64,000 nt of DNA from Ianthella basta. Lineage: Eukaryota; Porifera; Demospongiae; Verongiida; Ianthellidae. The position numbers and the translations under genes are program-made. The stretch spans positions 5,136,563 through 5,200,562 of the forward strand of contig OZ025882.1 of the NCBI GenBank assembly GCA_964019415.1, given 5' to 3'. Shown here piece after piece: positions 1 to 25,343 of this stretch; the stretch's first letter is position 1; every line of letters starts with the position of its first letter. The notes under the pieces are model-generated. The model ran no database searches. It worked only from the letters and a program-made list of their open reading frames with translations, and was not told where the DNA came from.

Positions 1-8175
<8,175 letters not shown>

Positions 8176-8360
8176 CCGCAGCGATAACCCCTGCACCAGC
8201 AGTGCGTTAGAGAGCTCCTACGCTCCTCGGCGAGCCTAGCAGCGAGAAGGAAATATGGGGTCCTTCCTAAGACCCACCCTACAGTATAAAATAGGTTGCA
8301 ATACTGTACATGCCCGGAAACAAAGGTCTACTCCACGTGGGTGTCATGTAGTAGAACAAA
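8176..8360. promoter_or_regulatory. Bidirectional promoter region, afadin / BRX1
   Basis: 185 bp separate the two divergent start codons. On the plus strand there is a TATAAA box at 8285-8290 and a CACGTG E-box at 8334-8339, 22 bp before the BRX1 ATG. CACGTG is the Myc/Max-type site often found at ribosome-biogenesis genes (known biology); its use here is inferred. The E-box may fall inside the 5' UTR, because the TATA box would place the start site near 8315. Confidence 0.55.
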
Positions 8361-14358
<5,998 letters not shown>

Positions 14359-14417
14359 CTTAATAATATTCATGGTTTTTCATTGCACAGGCATTGCGCA
14401 ATGTGCTAGTTTGTAAA
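14359..14417 (+). promoter_or_regulatory. 59-bp BRX1-NFX1 junction with a splice-acceptor-like site
   Basis: The space from the BRX1 stop to the NFX1 ATG must hold BRX1 3'-end signals (AATAAT is present near 14362) and the NFX1 5' end. It contains a pyrimidine stretch ending in TTTTTCATTGCACAG, 28 bp before the NFX1 ATG, which looks like a 3' splice site. This would fit an NFX1 5'-UTR intron whose donor lies inside BRX1, or trans-splicing. No TATA box is seen. Confidence 0.4.
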
Positions 14418-17400
14418 ATGGCGGCTCAAATCGAAGCGGATGCGGATCTAGCTACGGATCGGCTGCTTCCTGCAGAAGAGAGCAATGAAGGAGTTACAGG
14501 ACGTAAAGAAGAGCAGAAGAAAAGCAGTGAAACCGCAGGGAGTGACCCTCCACAGTCCCAAACGGAGACGAAGTTGTTAGAGAAAAACACTAGTACTGCA
14601 GACCATACTTCTAGGCAGTCCGACGAACACCGCAGTCAAGCCGGACCTCGCGTTCAAGGACAAGGTCGGGGCAAGCAGGGACAAGCCGATCATGGAGGAA
14701 GGAAGGTTAGGAAGGACGTGGAGTACAATGAACCTCGGGTGCGCGTGGTGAGCCGCACCCGAGGGGGAGGGGGAGGGGGAGGCAGACCTAAGGCCGGTGG
14801 GCCACCAGAGACAGCTGAAGATGACCCTTCACTCGCTACAGCAGATGTAGATAAGGTCTCGCGGGGTCGAGGTGGGAGGAGGGCAATTGCAGGTGTGAGG
14901 GGCAGCCGAGGAGGCCGGAGTGGCACATCAGGAGGGGCCAGGGCCAAGGGGAAGATTCCTGGGGAGGCTAGCAGTGTATTGGATAGCAGTACGGGTAGGG
15001 GGCCTCTTGTAGCGGAGGAGGGCAGAGGGAAGGATCCATCCAGTACAGTACGAGTGAAGCCAGGAAAGAGCCAGGCCCCTGAGGCAGCAGCAGCGACAGG
15101 AAAACAGCAAGATTCTGGTGAGAAGGTTTCACAATCAGCCCAGATCACCAGTGATGATTCCCAGAAGTACACCAAGCCAAAGAAGCCAGCAGCCAAGCCT
15201 CCTAGAGCTGCGCAGAGTGCTCCTACACCTTCTGTACAAAGTGACGTACTGAGTCAGCAGTTGCTGTCTGCCACCTACGAGTGTGTGGTGTGCTGCGGGA
15301 GGGTGAAGTTGGATCATGCCGTGTGGAGCTGCGGCAACTGCTACCACATCTTTCACATGCACTGCATCAAGAAGTGGGCCAAACGGCCCCCAGACCTGGA
15401 AGCAGGAGGTAGGAGACTAGAAGTAACAGGAGAGGCATGATACACAGTCTCCACTCACTTCAAGTTCTCCCTTGAGTGTGCAGTGGAGTACGTACAGTGC
15501 AGTAGATGTGTTAACAGTGGTGCTTTCAGCGGTGTATGTTACTGTAGGAGTGTGTGTTGTACAATCACAGAATGTGAGGTAATGGTGGGGACAGTGTGTA
15601 TATGGAGGTGTTATCTGCTTCTTTTGTTGTGCATATGTAAACAGTGGACCTTTCTGACTTTGACCTTCTACCTATCTCAATGGTGCGTATTGCATTGGTG
15701 TATTCATGTGCATTTCACGTGTATATGTGTGTTTATGTGCAGGGTCCCAGGCGGACCAGAAAGACGCCTGGCGGTGTCCTGTGTGCAGGTGGGCTTATGA
15801 CCGCATCCCCAGTGCATATCGCTGCTTCTGCGGTAAGGTGACCAACCCGGAGTGGCAGCCTCAGCAGCTCCACGTTCCACATTCTTGTGGCAGACTCTGT
15901 CAGAGACCTCTTGCCACTGATCCAAAGTCCTTCTGTCGACACACCTGCACACTGCCCTGTCATCCTGGGCCTTGCCCGCAGTGCCCGGTTATGGTGGCAA
16001 GGAAGTGTCCCTGTGGCAGGAAGAGGTATGTGTGTGCGTGCGTGCGTGCATGCATGCATGTGTGTGTGCATGTGTGCATGCATGCGGTGTATATACATGG
16101 TGTTGTAGAGTTATGGGCATCCCCAATTTGTTGCTGTCACTAGATCTCTCCTCTCACCTCTCCAGCCAACAGGTGCGCTGTGGCTCCCTGGCCGAGGTCC
16201 CTTCCTGCGGCTCTCCCTGCTACAAGTTAATGCAGTGTGGCAAGCACAGGTGCTTGCTTGTGTGCCACTCAGGTCAGTTGGAGGGAGGGAGCAAGTGAGG
16301 AGTAAGGGACTCCTCTGCCATCACACCAGCTACAAAGTTAGGCCATAGCCTCTTTTCTTGCGTCTGAAGTTCTGTGTTGTGTGTATGTACCATTAAGGGT
16401 GCAATGGCAGTCTGTAGTTTTTGCTGCTGACATACTTGCTCATAAAGCTTTGCATGCTGTTCTGTTGCTTTCTGAAAATTTCCTGCAATGTACTGTCTAA
16501 TGCAATAGAGGTGATTCTGTGTTGCTGTTGGCATGGCGACACAGGAGTATCTGTTGCAATTGTGTACAGTATGGGCATGTGCCAGTGTGCTTGCACAAAC
16601 ATGCCACTCACTTGAGTTGTGTCTCTCCATCCCATTGCAACCCCACAGGGGCTTGTCCACCGTGTGATGCACCAATGCAAGTGGACTGTCACTGTGGACG
16701 GGAGAGGTGGGACATGACATGTGGACAGTGGTCGCAGCTGGGAGCGAAGAAGGAGAAGTTGCTGAGCTGTGGGAGGCCCTGTGGCAAGTGAGTGACTGGA
16801 CGTTATGCATAGCTATGGGGCAATGGCAAGTGTGCAGGTCCTGCAGCCAGCCAGTGGGCAAGGCCTTATGATAGATAGTGAGTAGTGCAAAAATCGCTAA
16901 AAGTTGTATCTGCAAAAATTGTACAGGTGGAACAAAATTTATGCACAAAAACTTGAACCTTGCTAAAATTAGTACATACCCGCCTAATCCTGGACTTTTA
17001 TATGCAGGGGCTATGACTAGCTATTATAGGGTTTGTGTAATAATGTTACACTGAATACCCTGATTAGTGGGATGCCTGACTTTTAGCACTCACTCATTTA
17101 CAGTAGGAAGCAGCACACTCGTGCATGTGCCACTGTTAGTTGTCTGTGACGATGTAACCTCTCTGTCGTGTAAGGTGGTACAGTGAACCTGTCTAAGACA
17201 ACCACCTATAGGCCAGTTATCACTGGCCTTTATAGAGAAGTGGCTGCATTACACAGGTAGGCTGCAATGTTTTAGTGCTAGTCCCAGTTGTGGCCACCGA
17301 GGCTGGCTGTTTTAGAGAGGTGTCTGTCTTATACAGAGAGGTGTCTGTCTTATACAGAGAAGTGTCTGTCTTAGACAGGTTCCACTGCATATGTGTCATG

Positions 17401-19934
17401 TAGGACCCTTTCATGTGTCCACTGTATGTACAGTGGATATGTGACTGCTCCTGCAGCTGAATCCTGTGTACTCCCTGCAGAACTCTCTCTTGTGGAAATC
17501 ATCGTTGTGAGGAGGTGTGTCACTCGTGGGCGTGTCACCCCTGTCCACTTCTGCCGGAGAACGTAAGAGCATGTCCTTGCAGCAGAGTGCAGCTGAGCGA
17601 ACTCCTACCCCCAGGGGAGGAGAGGACCACGTGTCTGGACCCAGTGCCAACCTGTCACAACACCTGTGGCAGGACGCTACCTTGCTCAACTGAAGGTACA
17701 AAGACAGCTACACGTCCACATCATCCTGCAAAGTGTACACAAGTACATATTTGTGTAGTACAAGAGATGTTTCTGCCATAAAGTTTCCCATTTTCTGCTG
17801 AGGCCAAAACAGCAAACAAAATGTATTTGAAACCGCACTTATACAAAGTATCATTTTATTAGTCTACATGTGTGTACAGTGAGGTACCACCTCATGCAGT
17901 GAGGTACCACCTCATGCAGTGTGGTACCACCTCATGCAGTGAGGTACCGCCTCATGCAGTGAGGTACCGCCTCATGCAGTGTGGTACCACCTCATGCAGT
18001 GAGGTACCACCTCATGCAGTGAGGTACCACCTCATGCAGTGAGGTACCACCTCATGCAGTGAGGTACCACCTCATGCAGTGAGGTACCACCTCATGCAGT
18101 GAGGTACCACCTCATGCAGTGAGGTACCACCTCATGCAGTGAGGTACCACCTCATGCAGTGAGGTACCACCTCATGCAGTGAGGTACCACCTCATGCAGT
18201 GAGGTACCGCCTCATGCAGTGTGGTGGTACCACCTCATGCAGTGAGGTACCGCCTCATGCAGTGAGGTACCGCCTCATGCAGTGAGGTACCACCTCATGC
18301 AGTGAGGTACCACCTCATGCAGTGAGGTACCGCCTCATGCAGTGTGGTGGTACCACCTCATGCAGTGAGGTACCGCCTCATGCAGTGAGGTACCACCTCA
18401 TGCAGTGTGGTACCACCTCATGCAGTGAGGTACCACCTCATGTAGTGAGGTACCACCTCATGCAGTGTGGTGGTACCACCTCATGCAGTGTGGTGGTACC
18501 ACCTCATGCAGTGAGGTACCACCTCATGCAGTGAGGTACCACCTCATGCAGTGAGGTACCACCTCATGTAGTGAGGTACCACCTCATGCAGTGTGGTGGT
18601 ACCACCTCATGCAGTGAGGTACCACCTCATGCAGTGAGGTACCACCTCATGCAGTGAGGTACCACCTCATGCAGTGTGGTACCACCTCATGCAGTGAGGT
18701 ACCACCTCATGCAGTGAGGTACCACCTCATGCAGTGAGGTACCACCTCATGTAGTGAGGTACCACCTCATGCAGTGTGGTGGTACCACCTCATGCAGTGA
18801 GGTACCACCTCATGCAGTGAGGTACCACCTCATGTAGTGAGGTACCACCTCATGCAGTGTGGTGGTACCACCTCATGCAGTGAGGTACCACCTCATGCAG
18901 TGTGGTGGTACCACCTCATGCAGTGTGGTACCACCTCATGCAGTGAGGTACCACCTCATGTAGTGAGGTACCACCTCATGCAGTGAGGTACCACCTCATG
19001 CAGTGTGGTGGTACCACCTCATGCAGTGAGGTACCACCTCATGCAGTGAGGTACCACCTCATGCAGTGTGGTACCACCTCATGCAGTGAGGTACCACCTC
19101 ATGCAGTGAGGTACCACCTCATGCAGTGTGGTACCACCTCATGCAGTGCGGTACCACCTCATGCAGTGAGGTACCACCTCATGCAGTGAGGTACCACCTC
19201 ATGCAGTGTGGTACCACCTCATGCAGTGCGGTACCACCTCATGCAGTGAGGTACCACCTCATGCAGTGAGGTACCACCTCATGCAGTGAGGTACCACCTC
19301 ATGCAGTGTGGTACCACCTCATGCAGTGTGGTGGTACCACCTCATGCAGTGAGGTACCACCTCATGCAGTGAGGTACCACCTCATGCAGTGAGGTACCAC
19401 CTCATGCAGTGAGGTACCACCTCATGCAGTGAGGTACCACCTCATGCAGTGAGGTACCACCTCATGCAGTGTGGTACCACCTCATGCAGTGAGGTACCAC
19501 CTCATGCAGTGTGGTACCACCTCATGCAGTGAGGTACCACCTCATGCAGTGAGGTACCACCTCATGCAGTGAGGTACCACCTCATGCAGTGTGGTACCAC
19601 CTCATGCAGTGTGGTGAGTACTTGTGTGTTATCTCTCCTATATAGCTGAAGAACACGTGTGTGAGGAGCTCTGTCATCATGGCGACTGCCCTGAGTGTCC
19701 CAAAGACAGCACAGTCAAGTGCCGTTGTGGGAAGTCCAGCAAAGTGGGTTGCATGATGGGACACGAGCCTACAAAAACACACTGTGCATCCTCCATCCTC
19801 TGTGTCTTGTGTCCAGGTGGTTGCCTGCTCAGAAGTGAAGAAGGAGCCAGAGTTCTTGTGTGACCGCCTCTGCAATGCAAAAAAATCATGTGGCAGACAC
19901 CGCTGCCATGCAAGATGTTGTAATGTGTGTACAG

Positions 19935-20025
<91 letters not shown>

Positions 20026-21156
20026 CATGCATGTGTGTGCAAGCATGTGTGTACTGCATGTGTGTGTGATGCAATTCAGTGCTTGTTTAGCATGTTTGTG
20101 TGCTCATGTGTAGTGCACTCTGTCGCATGTGTCATTGGAGTGCATATTGTGTGTGAGATGTGGTGTGGTATGGTGAGATGTGGTGTGGTACGGTGTGATG
20201 TGTTGTGCTGGTAGATTTGAGTTCATATGTGAACCAGCAGAATACCAGCTTTCAGATACGTACATCATTTTACATCCCCCCTCCCCTCCCCCCCCAGGAT
20301 GCCAGCCACATTTGTGACTTAATCTGTGGCAAGAAGTTGCAATGTGGCCAACACACTTGCCAGGAGAAGTGCCACAAAGGGCACTGTGACAGGTGTTGGG
20401 AGTACAGTGAGTTCTTCCTGAGGCTAAGCCGTGCTGGTAGGACTTTCTTGAACTGTGAGGTCTTTGGTTTGTTGTTAGGTTTTGATGAGTTGCGCTGTGA
20501 TTGTGGTGCTGAGGTGATCTACCCACCCATACCATGTGGGAACCCTCCCCCTCTATGTCCCCGACCTTGCTCAAGAGTACATCCCTGTAATCATCCCGGT
20601 GAGTCTCTGGTACATCCCGCTAGGAGTTATAATCAAGTGTTTCTAATCAGTAAGGCAAGTACCTGTTTTCCACATAAAAAGCAAGGAAACTTTGAAGTAA
20701 GTGATGAAACAGACGAAAGGTATAAATCAGGAGCTGGACAGTTTGACCACAAAGGCCTTCACCAGCTGCTAAAGACTGAAGGCCTTCATGGTTGAAACAT
20801 TCTGTACATGGTGTAGTACGTATCTGCTACATCCCTTGCCTACAACATTTCCCTCTGTTCATTTAACCCTACATACTTCGAAATGAGCCGCTACAGCATT
20901 AAGTCCCACATCTTGTGTTCCTCCTTTGATCAGATGTTAATCCCCCACCATCTCCTGTTGTGTGTCAGGCTGTGTTAATCTGTTGTGTGATCATGCGTGC
21001 TTTCTCTTGTTCCCATCAGATGAGCACATTCCTCCTTCTGTCTGTCTCCTTGTAGTTTATCATCCATGCCACAAGGAAGTGCAGTGCCCACCTTGCACTG
21101 AGCTCACCATGAAGATGTGTGATGGAGGACACAAGGTATGCACTGGCACTTGTGTG

Positions 21157-21223
<67 letters not shown>

Positions 21224-21363
21224 CACACGCACACACCAACACATGCAACTACTGCATACTGTACATACGTTATAGCGTATCCTTGCTACGTATGTACATA
21301 TCTGTTAACACTTTAAAGTCAATCTACATACCTATCCACGTACATTAATCCTCTCTCTCTGTC

Positions 21364-21419
<56 letters not shown>

Positions 21420-24400
21420 GAGTGCAAGGTGCCGTGCTTCCTCGACTCTGTCTCCTGTGGGCGTGTCTGTGGGGGGGACCTGCCCTGTGGACACAAGTGC
21501 TCCAAGATCTGTCACAAAGATGCCTGTCTGCCTGAGGAGTCAAAGTGCCAGCAGCCCTGCACACTGCTGCGGAAGACATGCGGCCACCATTGTGGTGCTG
21601 CCTGCCACCCAGGCAGGGCATGCCCCGACACAGTGTGCCAGAAAAAGGTGTGCTGAGTGCTTGAGTTTGTGTACTTGAATGTACAGTATGTGTGTATGTA
21701 TGCGTGTGTGTGCATGTGTGTGTATATGTGTATGCATGTGTATTCCGTGAGTCGTTGTGTGCTTTCTGCTCTACATACTGTATGTGTGCATGTGTGCTAT
21801 GTTCATGTGTGTGCATAGATTATAGTGCGGTGTGAGTGTGGCCGACGATCAGAACAGGTGGTGTGTCTTTGCAGTGACAAGGAGGATACCCTCAGCTTTG
21901 CAGTAAACAGGTGAGCCAGCCATCACTGCATACCTTCATACCGTAGGGTATCAGTGCTGGGCGAGTGCAGTGAGTGCAGGATCTGTATAAAGCTCCACCT
22001 TACCGTCACTGGGTGCCTGCACGGAACCAGACACACATCCCTTTGACATGTACTGTAGTTGCTTAGGCCCTCTCACTTCTGAGGCACCTCACCCTTCACC
22101 CCACCCACTCCCCACCCTCACCTAATCTCCACTCCCTCCTACAGTGGAGATGTGGCAGCATTAATGGGTCAGCTTGCCTCAGGTCAGAGTGTCAGTTTAG
22201 CAGAACTGGACAGACTAAAGACCACGAAACCAGAAATGAGAAGGTACAGAGTGTTCAGCACATTTTGGCAGGGCCACTCCACCACTTCCCTCCTCTCATC
22301 ACTTAGTTTGGAGGTATTTGTGTTGGGTGTTTTTGGTTGCTAGTTTCTGCATCTACCCTTGCCATAGGTTGGAATGTGATGAAGTGTGCTATATGGAGGA
22401 AAGGAACAGGTAGGATGGATTGCTTGTTGTGAATCAATATCAGACAGCATGGTAGTGCTGTCTATGTAGGGATGGTGATGGTTGTTTGTATGCTGTAATA
22501 CAAATGGAAAGTAGCGCTACTCCTGAACAGTGGTAAGAACCAGCACAAAGAAACTGCTTACAAGGAAGGGAGGCTGTACAGTATACAGAGCTAACCTTAC
22601 TTCCGTGCGTGCACACCGTTGCGAAGAAAGTGCTGATGCCTTTTTCTGTGTTTCATCTTCTTCTTCTTCTCCGTCGAATGTAGCGCTCGAACAATAGGGA
22701 GTAAGAGAATATTTTACCTACAGTTCTACAGCACTGGTAAGTGCCTTTTGTAGGTTAGATGACTCCATGAGCAAGTTCACAAATGGAGGTTTCCAGAAGT
22801 TAGGGAGGCATTCCTGGGAGAAAGACACCATTTTATGCTGATGTCACCACATGTTTTGGCCACTGTTATTCGCCTAATCCTCCTTCAGTTTTGATTCCGT
22901 ACTTTCACAGCGCGGTCAGATGACTGTTCCAAGGTGAATACAAGACAAACTTCGACTAGCGTTCATCTGCGTGCCGTTATCGAAGGTCATCCGCAGTCAT
23001 GCCATTTGACCGCCATTTGTAACAAGGCCTCATAGAGACCATACCCGTGCGTGTGGAGACTGTGTAGACCTAGCTATATATTATTATTATTATTAAGTCT
23101 ATCCATATACGGACGCAGGCCGTCCGCAACTCTTTGCGCATAGTTATGGCCGCTGACCGTCTAGTCTGGCTTGCTAGACCGTCTCGTAAGTGCACAGAGG
23201 CGCGGAAAGGGGGGACCATTCGCAAAAGACTAGAAAGTGCTGTTTTAATAGCTTTTGCATGGTTGTTGCAGTCGTCGATCGTATACAGGCTGTTTTTTAG
23301 TGAAACCTATCTTTCAGGAGCTACACGAGCCCTTGAAAGTGCCTTAATCGCGCAAACAGCCCAAAAGTGCAGACGGACAAACTGAGCCACAAACCAAACG
23401 CATAACCCCTATTGCACAATTGCGCACGGGTAATTACTGTGTGGTTGCTTCTGGCCAGCGCTTTAGCTAGCTGCCACTTCCAGTTCCACTCCACAACCTA
23501 CATCAGGGGTGTGGGTATATATGGTGCAACTCTCTTGTATGTAGGGGCCATAGCTACATCCCCCTGTTCTGCCGCCCCTGCACAACTAACTCTCAGCCTA
23601 TCCAAACATAGGTAATTGTATATGTCTTGACCCACCTGCCACAGCCTACCCTAGGCTGCCCACCCTGACACAACCCACATTGTGCTACCATAGACACACA
23701 CGTGTGTGTCTATGGTGCTACACACCCTGCCATGATTCAGAGAATGTCCCTTTGTTGCCCCTGTTGTTTGGAAGCCTTAAAAGTGGACTGGCCCATGAGT
23801 AATTTGCATTCCATAAAAAGTAGAGAAACAAGGGTGTAAAAATGTTTCCTCCAAAAACAAGGGCAGACGTAGGGATGGTGCAGTGTGTACCTGCAAGGTA
23901 TGGCAAAACCACCTGGTGTAAAAACTGTAGGAATAAGGAGGAGGGCCAGTCCATGCAAAGAGGGGGACCAGCCGGTCCATGCAACAAGGAGGGCTGGTCC
24001 ATGCAAAGCCCAGGTCATTAACATGTGCTGACTTTGAATATGTTTTCACCATCCCTACATCTGCCAACATTTTGCCGTGCTTGCAGTCTTGCTACCATCC
24101 CCTGTTTCTCAGCCTGCGTATTATAGTGCAATTGTACATGTGAGTGTGCAATAACAAGGGTTGCCACAGGAGACTATCCTATTGCATGCATATGCCCATT
24201 CCAGCTACATGTTCCCATGTACATATATACATACCACCATGCTGCATGCATACATCCATGTACATGACTGAAGCACTAATGAGGAAAGCCTGAATGTACA
24301 GCTGCACTCTGTACACTGTATAAGCCATTTGCATCCTCGATATAGGGAGTTAATTTTAACTTCGCAAGTGTTGACAGTGAAGTGTACAATGTTTGTGCTG

Positions 24401-25144
24401 GTGTACACTGTAAAACAGTGTTGGATTCAGACCACCATTGGTGTTTCTCAGGGACTAAAGGTGTTACAGTTGATGTTTGCAACTGCTTGTCCCTGAGAAC
24501 CACCACTTGTGGCCATGGCCTGAAACCACCACTATTTTTACAGTGTAGAGCCAAATAGAGAGGGCCCAAAAGTGGGTGCACCGGTTTGCAGGCAGCAATG
24601 TAGTGAAGAGCAATGGTAAGCAATAACATGTACTAGTAGCTGAGCTGGGTGGTTTTCCAGGGTCTCAAGGCGGAGCAAGATGCATATGGGTCCTGCAGCT
24701 AGCTGTTACATCAAAACACGTAATGGATTGCATGGAAGAGCAGGAGGACCTAGATTCTAGAGCACAGCAAAGTAGATTAAGTAGCAAGCAATTTGCAAGG
24801 ATAAACCTAATAACTAGTGTACAGAGCACATGCAACAAAGCAGAAGATGGGAAAATTGTAAGGCTGTACCTGTGGGTGTAAAGGGGAAGCTGAAGAGCTG
24901 GAATGGGCATGCAGTAGTAGGAGGCGCAGCAAAATGTTGGCAGATGTAGGGATGGTGAAAAACATATTCAAAGTCAGTGCATGTTAATGACCTGGGTTTT
25001 GCATGGACCGAACCTCCTCCTTGTTGCATGGACTGGCCCTCCTCTTTGTTCCTACGGTTTTTACGCCAGGTGGTTTTCAGAGGAAACATTTTTACACACC
25101 CTTGTTGTTATAATTATAATATGTATGTAGTATTTCCTCTCTCT

Positions 25145-25184
<40 letters not shown>

Positions 25185-25307
25185 TGTGTGGTGTGTGTGT
25201 GTGCACGTGTGCGTGTGTGTGTGCGTGCGTGCGTGCAGGCATGTGTGTGTGTGTGTGTGTGTGTGTTGCGTGTGGTGAGTGTGTGTGCATGTGTGCGTGC
25301 ATGCGTG

Positions 25308-25343
<36 letters not shown>

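Noticed and set aside
14690-15196. 168-codon antisense frame
   Set aside because: It is the shadow of the GC-rich first exon of NFX1, whose sense frame carries the conserved RING domain downstream.
16865-16990. AAAATT-rich stretch resembling a fold-back repeat in NFX1 intron 4
   Set aside because: The possible arms are short, AT-rich and imperfect; this is not enough to call an element.
17881-19615. CRISPR-like array of 20-bp repeats
   Set aside because: The repeats are head-to-tail without unique spacers and lie inside an intron of a eukaryotic gene; this is a minisatellite.
22437-22500. Similarity between 22437-22500 and 29740-29800 (ATCAGACAG... GTCTATG.AGGGATGGTG)
   Set aside because: The shared stretch is short and imperfect; it may be another dispersed repeat, but I could not define its ends.
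23134-23385. 83-codon frame in NFX1 intron 14
   Set aside because: It is in a slightly GC-richer patch but matches nothing I recognise; possibly a worn transposon fragment.
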